DNA from: Gammaproteobacteria bacterium
GTDB lineage: Bacteria; Pseudomonadota; Gammaproteobacteria; Pseudomonadales; Pseudohongiellaceae
Direction: 5' to 3'
DNA length: 64,000 nt
NCBI GenBank assembly: GCA_012960305.1
Contig: DUBM01000017.1
Location: forward strand, 62,001-126,000
Shown here in pieces: positions 1-8,047 of this stretch; the first letter of the stretch is position 1; every line of letters begins with the position of its first letter. A program made the position numbers and the translations under genes. The notes under the pieces were generated by a model that was not told the origin of the DNA, did no database searches, and saw nothing but the letters and a program-made list of their open reading frames with translations.

Positions 1-753
1 TATCAAGCCTTCTATGAATTTATGCCGATCCGTCTACCAGTGGGCAGGCAAGGCCCAGATATGCCCATCTATCGCCGGCTGCGGTTCGGCAAGTTAGCTG
101 AATTCAATGTGCTCGATACACGCCAGTATCGTAGCGATCAAGCCTGTGGCGACGGTCGAAAACAGAGCTGTGCGGAACACCTTGATAGTAGCAGAACCCT
201 GCTAGGTGGGGCGCAAAAAGAGTGGCTCTACAATGGCCTCGCGACGGCCGATGCTACCTGGAATGTATTGGCACAGCAGATAATGGTAGCAAGTCTTCGC
301 TCAGTTGGTGACGCAGGCGAAGAGCTATGGCCCATGGATCTGTGGGATGGCTATCCGTTCGAACGACAGGAATTACTGAATGTCCTTGACCAAGCAGCAA
401 CGCCTAATCCTGTAGTTCTCACTGGCGATATTCACTCTAATTGGGCAGCCAACCTACAGTTGGATTTCGATAATGAAAATTCGAAAGTCGTAGGCTCCGA
501 ATTTGTCGGAACCTCAATTACTTCAGGCGGCGATGGTAGAGACATGTCAGATTATGGAACTGCACTGTTAGATAATAACCCACACGTGAAATTTTATAAC
601 GCGCAACGCGGCTATTTATGTGCAACGCTAACACCTGAGCTATGGAAAACTGACTATAAAATTTTACCCCTAGTCACCCAAGCCGGCGCTGACATCAGTA
701 TACGCAAAACCTATATCACTGAAGCTGGCAACCCCGGCGTACAAGAAGGATAA
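1..753 (+). CDS. PhoD-like alkaline phosphatase/phosphodiesterase, C-terminal part
   Basis: The reading frame is open from the first base, so the gene begins outside the window and only its C-terminal ~250 residues are seen. The frame starts YQAFYEFMP, a phrase typical of the middle of PhoD-type metallophosphatases. The later VVLTGDIHSNW motif supplies metal ligands in this family, and a GTSITSGGDG segment follows. PhoD enzymes are exported Ca/Fe-dependent phosphomonoesterases or diesterases that release phosphate from organic esters outside the cytoplasm. Export cannot be checked because the N-terminus is missing. The gene is convergent with the NHL-protein operon and followed by about 230 bases without a clear terminator. 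A second, divergent PhoD homologue lies near 17-19 kb. The family call is firm; the substrate is not known. Confidence 0.85.
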   Translation, partial: YQAFYEFMPIRLPVGRQGPDMPIYRRLRFGKLAEFNVLDTRQYRSDQACGDGRKQSCAEHLDSSRTLLGGAQKEWLYNGLATADATWNVLAQQIMVASLRSVGDAGEELWPMDLWDGYPFERQELLNVLDQAATPNPVVLTGDIHSNWAANLQLDFDNENSKVVGSEFVGTSITSGGDGRDMSDYGTALLDNNPHVKFYNAQRGYLCATLTPELWKTDYKILPLVTQAGADISIRKTYITEAGNPGVQEG

Positions 754-980
754 AATAATTCAGATCGAAATTCTAAATATTAATAGGACATAGTTACAGG
801 ATATTTCTAATGGTATCTTACAAATTCAAGCCAATAGAGAGGGGACACCTCATACCAACAAAAAATAACACACAGTTCTAGTTAAAACGATTGGAATTTA
901 CAACTAGCACATTCATAAGGTGAGCAGAGTCAAACTACAGTAGTTTTGAAAATTTGTATTTATCCATTTTTAGATAATTA

Positions 981-1997
981 TTACTTTCGAGAGTACTTTC
1001 TAAGGGCCATACCGCCGGTTAAAGAACCATAGACATTACCCTCTGCATCGGCGATTACACCCTCCTGGGTTCCAACTTCTGAAGGGTCATCAATGAACTC
1101 AAAAACTTCTCCATCGTGGACACTCCCGATACGAATGCCTCGCTCAAAGCCGGGGTTAGTTTGAGGACTTGAAGAAGAATCGGTGACATAGAGTATGTCA
1201 TTGCCATCGATATACATGCCACTGGGCCGACCAAACTGACGCCACTGGTCAATAAAATTTCCTTGTTGATCGAAAACCTGCAATCTATTATTGCCGCGGT
1301 CTCCCACATACAATCGGCCTTGAGAATCCATCGCCAAGGCATGGGGAGTATGAAAGTTACCTGGCCCTTCTCCTCGACTACCCCAGCTTAATAGAAATTT
1401 TCCTGCAGCATCGAATTTCATAATGCGCGCATTGGATGCGCCTCCATGCCCATCGCCAACGAAAATATCACCATTAGGCGCTACATAAACTGAAGAGGGT
1501 TGATTGAATTCATCTGGACCGTCACCAGGCTGACCGGCTTTGCCCAAGGTCATTAAGAGCTCGCCTGAAGAACTGAATTTAAATACTTGATGGCCTTTGC
1601 CATCCCGTCTGGAGTCTTCTCCATTCGGCCCTTCACCATCGGCAACCCAGACATTGCCCTCTTTATCGACAAAATTACTATGAGGACGAATGAACATGTT
1701 CTGACCGAAGCTTTGTAGTAAGTTTCCGGTCAGATCAAATTGCATAATCGGCGCGAAGTCCGAACCTACGCAGTTATTAGCACCGCAGCGATCGAAAAGC
1801 CAGATGCTTGATTGGTCAGGATGAATAAAAATGCCGGCAGCAGAACCTATTGGTCGATTGATTGGCATTTTGAAAAAACTTTCATCCAAGGTGTAGTTAG
1901 GGCTGGGCGTACTCATCGGAGTCGGCTGAGCAAGCAAGCTTGCACTTGCACAAACAAGTGCTCCGCTTAAAAAAACTATCTTACTCAGCCTAATCAT
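981..1997 (-). CDS. Exported NHL-repeat six-bladed propeller protein
   Basis: A 338-residue protein with a Sec signal peptide (hydrophobic stretch about residues 7-22, likely cleavage near LLAQ). The body carries NHL-type blades. Two clear ones contain FNQPSSVYVAPNGDIFVGDG and FHTPHALAMDSQGRLYVGDR, each preceded by a Gly-rich loop. Such propellers occur in periplasmic proteins related to the lyase half of peptidylglycine amidating enzymes, and in scaffolding or sensor proteins. No catalytic residue can be assigned here. It is the last gene of a three-gene minus-strand unit, starting 8 bases after the PQQ-dehydrogenase stop codon, so it probably serves the same periplasmic oxidation function. 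The propeller fold is well supported; the activity is unknown. Confidence 0.8.
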   Translation of the reverse strand: MIRLSKIVFLSGALVCASASLLAQPTPMSTPSPNYTLDESFFKMPINRPIGSAAGIFIHPDQSSIWLFDRCGANNCVGSDFAPIMQFDLTGNLLQSFGQNMFIRPHSNFVDKEGNVWVADGEGPNGEDSRRDGKGHQVFKFSSSGELLMTLGKAGQPGDGPDEFNQPSSVYVAPNGDIFVGDGHGGASNARIMKFDAAGKFLLSWGSRGEGPGNFHTPHALAMDSQGRLYVGDRGNNRLQVFDQQGNFIDQWRQFGRPSGMYIDGNDILYVTDSSSSPQTNPGFERGIRIGSVHDGEVFEFIDDPSEVGTQEGVIADAEGNVYGSLTGGMALRKYSRK

Positions 1998-2005
1998 GAG
2001 AAATC

Positions 2006-3664
2006 CTAATTACGTAAAGCAAAAGTCGACAGCGAGTTACCTGAAATCACCGAAACATATTGCACGCCATCTACCATGAATGTAACTGGAGCCATTACAA
2101 TTTGTCCGCCAAGATTTACGTTCCACAACAATTCACCAGTGTGGGCATCGATGGCATGAAAGTAACCTTCTCTTCCACCGGTAAACAATAAATCAGAACC
2201 GGTGGTGAGCATACCACTATCACTAACGTCGAATTGATCATAGGACCAAACTGCTTCTCCAGTTTGCGGATCCATGGCCTTCAATGAGGCGTGACCAACT
2301 TCATTAGTCCAGTTATTTATCGGATTAGTGCGACCAATACCTATGGTCGGTGCCCCCGGCGCTGGCGCTAAAACAGAGAAACCACCCCCAAGAAAAGCTC
2401 GCCCTGGAATATACTCGGACTCTTCCGCTCGATAAATCGTGGCGTAGTCTTTCCAAGCACTAAAATAAAAGTAACCAGTTCTTGGGCTATAGGAAGGTGG
2501 ATACCAATTTGTGCCACCTTGGTTTCCAGGAAACGTTGGCATTCCCTCTGGCTGTGGAGTTGGTATAGGACGACCGTTTTCATCGAGGCCACTTGACCAG
2601 TTCACCGTTACATAAGGTTTACCCTCGAGGAATTTTCCGGTGACTCTATCTAACACATAAAAATAACCATTGCGGTTTGCCCACATTATTACCTTGGTCG
2701 GTGTTCCTCGAAAATCTATGTCCGCCAGTACCGGCACCTGCACGGAATCGTAGTCATAGGCATCATTGGGCGTGAATTGGAAATACCACTTCAATTCGCC
2801 AGTGTCAGCATCTAAGGCAATTGCAGAATCAGAATAAAGATTATCCCCAGGTCGCTGTCCAGCATTCCAGTCAGGTCCTGGGTTACCTACTCCCCAATAA
2901 GTAAGATTGAGTTCCGGGTCGAATGACCCGGTAATCCAAACCGGCGCGCCACCGTGTTCCCAATCATCTCCTTGCCAACTGTCGTGATTCGGCTCACCTG
3001 GGCCTGGAATCGTATAGGTCTTCCAAACTTGATCACCACTTTCAGCATCGAAAGCAGTCACGTAGCCGCGAATACCAAATTCACCACCACCGACACCAAC
3101 AATTATTTTGTCTTTAACCGCCAGCGGGGCCATGGTGACAGAGTAGGCAAGATCAACATTACCTACTTCCACATTCCAAAGTACCTCACCATTTACACGG
3201 TCTAATGCCACTAGCCGCGCATCGAGGGTACCCATATAAACTTTGTCATTAAGTACAGCTACACCACGGTTATTGGCACCACAACATACGAGAGAATTTT
3301 CGGCGGGCACATGTCGATATTTCCAGAACACTCTGCCAGTAACCGCATCAACGGCCATGACACTGTTAGGACGCTCTGTTACATACATAACTCCATCAAC
3401 GATAATTGGGTTGGATTGCCAGGCACCAAAAACTTGGTTCTGCAAAACCCATTCTAATTCTAGAGTATTTACGTTATCACTATTTATCTGACCCAGCGCG
3501 CTATACCGTTGCGCAGAATAGCCGCCGTTATAGGTTAACCAGTTTTCCGGTTCATCTGCCGCATTTAGAATTCTTTCATAGGGAACTTGCGCGACAGATG
3601 AATGAGTAGCGAGTAATCCACTAACAGCAAAAAGAAATAGTGGGAGTTTATTAAGAAATTTCAT
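2006..3664 (-). CDS. PQQ-dependent (quinoprotein) alcohol/methanol-type dehydrogenase
   Basis: A 552-residue periplasmic quinoprotein with a signal peptide (about residues 1-25, ending SSVAQ). It has the family's adjacent cysteines (CC, residues 127-128) that form the vicinal disulfide over PQQ. It also has the GVGNPGPDWN and RPGDNLYSDS segments and repeated DAxTGE(L/V)xW tryptophan-docking motifs of the eight-bladed propeller. There is no fused haem domain, so electrons should pass to a separate cytochrome; the two-haem cytochrome gene immediately upstream overlaps this start by one base (TAATG), implying translational coupling. The family oxidises primary alcohols or related substrates to aldehydes. 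The substrate cannot be read from sequence. No PQQ synthesis genes are visible in this window. Confidence 0.92.
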   Translation of the reverse strand: MKFLNKLPLFLFAVSGLLATHSSVAQVPYERILNAADEPENWLTYNGGYSAQRYSALGQINSDNVNTLELEWVLQNQVFGAWQSNPIIVDGVMYVTERPNSVMAVDAVTGRVFWKYRHVPAENSLVCCGANNRGVAVLNDKVYMGTLDARLVALDRVNGEVLWNVEVGNVDLAYSVTMAPLAVKDKIIVGVGGGEFGIRGYVTAFDAESGDQVWKTYTIPGPGEPNHDSWQGDDWEHGGAPVWITGSFDPELNLTYWGVGNPGPDWNAGQRPGDNLYSDSAIALDADTGELKWYFQFTPNDAYDYDSVQVPVLADIDFRGTPTKVIMWANRNGYFYVLDRVTGKFLEGKPYVTVNWSSGLDENGRPIPTPQPEGMPTFPGNQGGTNWYPPSYSPRTGYFYFSAWKDYATIYRAEESEYIPGRAFLGGGFSVLAPAPGAPTIGIGRTNPINNWTNEVGHASLKAMDPQTGEAVWSYDQFDVSDSGMLTTGSDLLFTGGREGYFHAIDAHTGELLWNVNLGGQIVMAPVTFMVDGVQYVSVISGNSLSTFALRN

Positions 3665-4455
3665 TACAGGCCTCGCAATGTCAGTAAGTAACCGATGACG
3701 TCGGCGACTTCATCACTGTTTAAGGTTGTTGGCTGTTTCGATGGCGCATCACTTATCTCATAACTCACCAAATCTGATTTTTTGATTGAACGCAGTCGTT
3801 CTTGGGAATCGATTACCTGCACTGTGTAAGTATCTTCATTCAAGCGTCGGCCGACAATGGTTTCTTCATTCCTCGTCACCATGCGAATAGGTCTATTAAT
3901 AGGAAGCAAGGCAGTAGCAGGATCCAACATATTTCTTTGTAGTGATGCAGGTGTCCTTACAACTCCAATTGAACTAAGGTCCGGTGCAGTCCTGGGACCT
4001 GCTCCATTAACCCTATGGCAGCTGGCACAATCTCCTCTACCATTAAATAGTTCTCTGCCTCGCACAGGGTCGCCAATCCGAACAGCTACGCCATCTGGGT
4101 CGAAACCTGCGCGAATAAACGCAACTATGCCATTCAGTTCCTCTGCGCGGAGACTAAAGGCAGGCATCTGACCTTCTGCAGCGCCAGTGGTAATAACGTT
4201 GCGCAAATCGTCATCGGATTGCACGGTTCTGAATTGTCCACGGCGTAAATCCACTCCATCCACCAAGGCACCTTGAGGTCCATGACAGAGAGCGCATTGC
4301 TGGGTATAGACACGGGATCCAGCTTGGATCGCATCGCTAGTGTATTGGTGGTCACCTACTTCTTGGGCCAATGATTGCTGGGTCAAAAGAATCACAGAAG
4401 CCAGCAGTGCCATACAGGCAGTTATTTTCTTAATGCTAGAAATAAAAGAATTCAT
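3664..4455 (-). CDS. Di-haem cytochrome c, electron acceptor of the adjacent quinoprotein
   Basis: A 263-residue exported protein with a signal peptide (about residues 12-30, ending SLAQ). It has two CXXCH haem-binding sites: CALCH (54-58) and CASCH (143-147). The first domain has a GQMPAF motif whose Met97 is a plausible axial ligand. The second domain resembles the haem-binding domain often found next to PQQ enzymes: after the haem it continues with a GRRLNEDTYTVQV strand and ends in ADVIGYLLTLRG. It is the first gene of the operon. Its stop codon overlaps the dehydrogenase start by one base. Expected role: taking electrons from PQQ in the periplasm and passing them to the respiratory chain. 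Confidence 0.88.
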   Translation of the reverse strand: MNSFISSIKKITACMALLASVILLTQQSLAQEVGDHQYTSDAIQAGSRVYTQQCALCHGPQGALVDGVDLRRGQFRTVQSDDDLRNVITTGAAEGQMPAFSLRAEELNGIVAFIRAGFDPDGVAVRIGDPVRGRELFNGRGDCASCHRVNGAGPRTAPDLSSIGVVRTPASLQRNMLDPATALLPINRPIRMVTRNEETIVGRRLNEDTYTVQVIDSQERLRSIKKSDLVSYEISDAPSKQPTTLNSDEVADVIGYLLTLRGL

Positions 4456-4652
4456 ATCAAATTAAGCTTTAGGACTATTAAGGAAGAGGAAGAATAATCT
4501 GAAAGCCGGTCTAGGTCCATTAATGTCCGCTAGAGCCGTTGATGCGGCTGACTCGCACTTCAGTGAGCAGTCAGCGTACGGCCCAATATTTAACCTCTTG
4601 CTGCTCAAGGAAATATTCTGCGTTTTCCCCTTGCAACATGGCAAATGTAGCC

Positions 4653-4850
4653 AGCAATCTCCACATCCTAACTGTAAAGCCAGTTCTCGAGAGTACTTCG
4701 TGTCTGAATCTGTCCCGCATTTTCCAACAAACTCTTCAACAACATGTATTCCCTGCGGGAGAGTTCTATCTCTTCGCCTTCGAAAGTGACCACCATATTC
4801 ACAGTAACGAGACTTATGGCACCGAATGACAGGAATAGCCAGTTTGTTGC
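4653..4850 (-). pseudogene. Relict winged-helix domain of an OmpR-family response regulator
   Basis: Read on the minus strand, this stretch encodes GAISLVTVNMVVTFEGEEI, followed by ELSRREYMLLKSLLENAG and then QIQTRSTLENWLYS. That matches the start of the C-terminal DNA-binding domain of QseB/PmrA-type regulators. Directly after LYS comes TAG GAT GTG GAG ATT, where relatives have W-D/G-x-E-x, so the conserved Trp codon (TGG) appears to have become an amber stop. Beyond it the remaining recognition helix and wing cannot be followed. There is no receiver domain upstream: the frame is closed by another stop, and the TonB-receptor gene begins about 100 bases away. This is a dead gene fragment left in the gap between two divergent units, 4456-4952. 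The rest of that gap shows nothing I can name. Confidence 0.65.
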
Positions 4851-4952
4851 CTAATTGTGGCGCAACTGCCTGAATTCAACCGTTATTTCCTACAATTTGT
4901 TACAGACTAAGCAGGTGCATAGCTATACAATGCGCGTCGTCTAGAGAGAACC

Positions 4953-7103
4953 ATGAATTTTAAAAACCTGCATTCGAATTTGAAGTTTACGATCGCCACC
5001 TTGGCGCTCGTGGTCAGCCCCCTACTGTGGGCACAACCGCAAATCATAAATCTCGAAAATCCCACCGACGACTCGACCATAATTTACCCAGCGGACTACT
5101 TCGCTGATTTCTCACCGGTGTCTGTCAGTGACATGATTAATCGTATACCCGGCATTGGCTTAGCAATGGGTCGAGGTAGAAATAATGGGCGTGGTCTAGG
5201 GTCTGGTGAAGGTGAAATCCTAATTAACGGTCAGCGCACCACAGGAAAGAACAACTCCGGTCAAAATCAGCTAAGCCGAATCTCTGCGGACCAAGTTTCC
5301 TATATTGAAATTATCAGAGGTACGTCGGAAGAGTTAGACATCCGTAGTGGAGGCCAAGTGGTCAACATTGTTTTGCTCGATTCCCCTTCTCGAACCAGCG
5401 CCTCAGCCGAGCTACGCACTGACCGATTACATGATGGCACAATCGACCCCGGCGGCCAGGTTTCATTCAGCGGCCAAACCGGTAACTTCAACTATCTATT
5501 TCACCTCGAAGCCGACCCACGTTATCGCGCCTCAGAGAGTGAAGAATATAGTTATGACCCTGATTTTAATCTGCAAGAAGTGCGCAAAGAATCCAACACC
5601 CGTGATGAAACCGAGTATCAAACCAGTGTTAATCTTGGCTACACATTTGACCGCAGCATAATTCAATTCAACGCTCTCTATGAAGCTAGAATTCCCGCAG
5701 CGCAGTCAGATGAATATTCAACGATTGAAAACATAGCCGCACAAACCACTAGAATCCAAACAGAAGATAATCAAAGCCAACGGAATAATTGGGAAATCGG
5801 CGGTGACTATGAATACTCATTCTCGAGCGGGAACAAGTATCGCTTCCTATTTATAGTTAATGACAGAGACTTTTTCTTCGATCGTAATCGTTTCGATGTG
5901 GAGAATGGTGTCGCCACCAAAAATCTCTTCTTGGGAAACTTCGGCCGCGACAGAGAACGTATTGCCCGCACATCTTACACCTTTGATCTCGACGACAGCC
6001 AGGGCATCGAATTCGGTTTTGAAGGAGCACAAACCATTCGCGACTCCAAGCTTAGCCTGGGCCTGGACATAGACGGGACTTCTTCTCCCGCTTATGGCAA
6101 TTTAGTCCCAGTAAATGTGGATAACAGCGGTTCTACAGTTGAAGAGATTCGTTTCGAATCTTTTGCCGTACACAATTGGCAAATTAATCCACGCATGTCA
6201 TTAGAAAGCTCATTGATATTGGAAGATTCAACGATTGAGCAGTCTGGCGATGTAACAAATAGCAGAGATTTCCAATTCGTCCGACCAAAAATTGATTATC
6301 GATTCGATATCACGCCGAGTTTGCAACTGCGGGCCGGTATCGAGAAAGATGTTTCCCAATTAAGCTTTTCTGACTTCAGTGCCTCTGTCGATGGCTCCGA
6401 TGAAGACCAAGATACTCAAGCGGGAAATCCTGAAATCGTGCAAGAGCAATCCTGGCGCTACGAATTAAACTTGGAACTGCGTCTACCAAACAATCTGGGC
6501 GTAGTGAATTCACAGTTTTACTATCGGGACATTGAAGACGTTATCGACAAAGTAGATGTATCGCCAACTCCCAATGATCTGCAATCGGCTCGAGGCAATA
6601 TTGGCGCAGGTAAACGCTATGGCTTAAACCTGGATGTATCCACCAAACTAGATGCCCTAGGTCTTGAGAACGCATTATTTTCAACTGGAATAGGGCTCAG
6701 AGACTCAGAAGTACTCGACCCATTCCTTGGCATCACGCGGCGCCAACGCAATAATGGTCGCTGGTCAGCACGGGCAAATTATCGTCACGATGTAACCAAT
6801 TTAGGGTTCAGCTATGGGCTTTTCTACTCGCATAATTCAAATGGCAGTAGTGGCAGAAAAGAAATAGACATTATCGACATAGAAGAACGGAAAAACCATC
6901 CAAACATGTCCGGGTTTATCGAGAAAAAAGCCTTTGGCAATTACACTTTCAGATTCGAAGCAAACAACTTGACCGACAATCAGTATTGCCGAACTCGAAC
7001 TCGCTTTCTTGGAGCGACAGCCGCTGGCATAGTTGAAGAAGTAGAAGATTATTGCAACGGTAATGGTCTCGAACTATCATTTAAAGTAAGAACAACTTTC
7101 TAA
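4953..7103 (+). CDS. TonB-dependent outer-membrane receptor
   Basis: A 716-residue outer-membrane protein with a signal peptide (about 1-28, ending LLWAQ). A plug-like domain follows (about 45-140: SVSDMINRIPGIGLAMGRG, then EGEILINGQRTTGK and SYIEIIRGTSEELDIRSGG). The rest is a large beta-barrel ending in the C-terminal aromatic residue FKVRTTF needed for outer-membrane insertion. The plug is closest in style to receptors for organic substrates rather than siderophore receptors, but no substrate can be assigned. It is followed at 7165 by a lipoprotein with two TonB C-terminal domains and then a metallohydrolase, all on the same strand. That suggests an uptake-and-processing unit. No clear TonB box is recognised near the mature N-terminus. 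Confidence 0.88.
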   Translation: MNFKNLHSNLKFTIATLALVVSPLLWAQPQIINLENPTDDSTIIYPADYFADFSPVSVSDMINRIPGIGLAMGRGRNNGRGLGSGEGEILINGQRTTGKNNSGQNQLSRISADQVSYIEIIRGTSEELDIRSGGQVVNIVLLDSPSRTSASAELRTDRLHDGTIDPGGQVSFSGQTGNFNYLFHLEADPRYRASESEEYSYDPDFNLQEVRKESNTRDETEYQTSVNLGYTFDRSIIQFNALYEARIPAAQSDEYSTIENIAAQTTRIQTEDNQSQRNNWEIGGDYEYSFSSGNKYRFLFIVNDRDFFFDRNRFDVENGVATKNLFLGNFGRDRERIARTSYTFDLDDSQGIEFGFEGAQTIRDSKLSLGLDIDGTSSPAYGNLVPVNVDNSGSTVEEIRFESFAVHNWQINPRMSLESSLILEDSTIEQSGDVTNSRDFQFVRPKIDYRFDITPSLQLRAGIEKDVSQLSFSDFSASVDGSDEDQDTQAGNPEIVQEQSWRYELNLELRLPNNLGVVNSQFYYRDIEDVIDKVDVSPTPNDLQSARGNIGAGKRYGLNLDVSTKLDALGLENALFSTGIGLRDSEVLDPFLGITRRQRNNGRWSARANYRHDVTNLGFSYGLFYSHNSNGSSGRKEIDIIDIEERKNHPNMSGFIEKKAFGNYTFRFEANNLTDNQYCRTRTRFLGATAAGIVEEVEDYCNGNGLELSFKVRTTF

Positions 7104-7164
7104 ATAGATTGCCCTTAAGAGTAGGCATGGTAGATTATTATCCGAAGAGTCAATAACTGCAGAG

Positions 7165-7914
7165 ATGAAACACTCAAGTTACATTAAGCGGAAAAATATA
7201 GAACTCAAGAAAGGACGATTTTCTATCTTGTGCGGTTTTCTATTTGTGTCTGCTTGCAGTTCATTGGATGTGAACAGGCAAACCGACATTGCTGGAATTA
7301 CTGATACTTCAGTCGCACCGCCAAGCTTTACCCGAGGCCTAATAGCCAGACAAGCTAGCGAACCCCTCTACCCTATGAGAGCGCAAACTCAGGGAGTCGA
7401 AGGTTGGGTAATGTTGCGATTCTCCGTTGACGAAGAAGGCGAGGTAATTGCCAGCACTATTGAAACAATAGAAGAGCAACCACCTGGCTATTTCGGGCCT
7501 TCAGCGGCAACGGCAGCCCGACGACTTAGTTTTGAAAATTTCAGAGGCATTACTATTGAAGACGTACGTTATGTCTTTCGCTATGAACTATCAGAGCCAA
7601 TCTTTCAAGCTAATTCTTCGGCTCGAGATAAGATAGAATTCCGCGAACTCATACCCCGGAACTACATTACACCTAGTTACCCGCAAGTAGCAGAAGAGTT
7701 AGGCATCGAGGGCTTCGTTGTTGTGAACTTTACTGTCACCCTAAGTGGCCGCACCGAGAACATCACAATTGAACAATCTGAACCCACTGGTGTATTTAAT
7801 GACTCCGCCATGGATGCCGCATCTCGTCTTCACTTTGAGCCCAGAATAGTTTCCGATGAAGTCGTATCTGTAGAAAATGTGCAATTCCGATTTGATTGGA
7901 ACTTACCTGACTAA
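7165..7914 (+). CDS. Lipoprotein with two tandem TonB C-terminal domains
   Basis: A 249-residue protein. After a basic, hydrophobic N-terminus it has a lipobox (VSAC, Cys31), so it should be a lipoprotein. Two TonB_C-type domains follow. Domain 1 (about 65-135) has PLYPMRAQTQGVEGWVMLRF. Domain 2 (about 165-245) has PSYPQVAEELGIEGFVVVNF and ends DAASRLHFEPR. It has no proline-rich spacer and no uncleaved inner-membrane helix, both of which an ordinary energy transducer needs. It lies 61 bases downstream of the TonB-dependent receptor. It may be a periplasmic or outer-membrane partner of that receptor, or a structural protein using the TonB fold. The fold call is good; the function is inferred. 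Confidence 0.8.
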   Translation: MKHSSYIKRKNIELKKGRFSILCGFLFVSACSSLDVNRQTDIAGITDTSVAPPSFTRGLIARQASEPLYPMRAQTQGVEGWVMLRFSVDEEGEVIASTIETIEEQPPGYFGPSAATAARRLSFENFRGITIEDVRYVFRYELSEPIFQANSSARDKIEFRELIPRNYITPSYPQVAEELGIEGFVVVNFTVTLSGRTENITIEQSEPTGVFNDSAMDAASRLHFEPRIVSDEVVSVENVQFRFDWNLPD

Positions 7915-8047
7915 CTAAAAACTAAGATTCCCTAACAAGGGTCAGGCTTATTTTTCTTTTCTGTTCTACCGCTCCACCTGGAAAAAGACCATAATTCCTT
8001 CCCAAATATTTCTTCAACTCCTCTAAATAGAATAATAAGGACTTGTC

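Noticed and set aside
4523-4829. Two overlapping plus-strand frames of 88 and 96 codons
   Set aside because: They run antisense to the response-regulator relict and have no recognisable motif.
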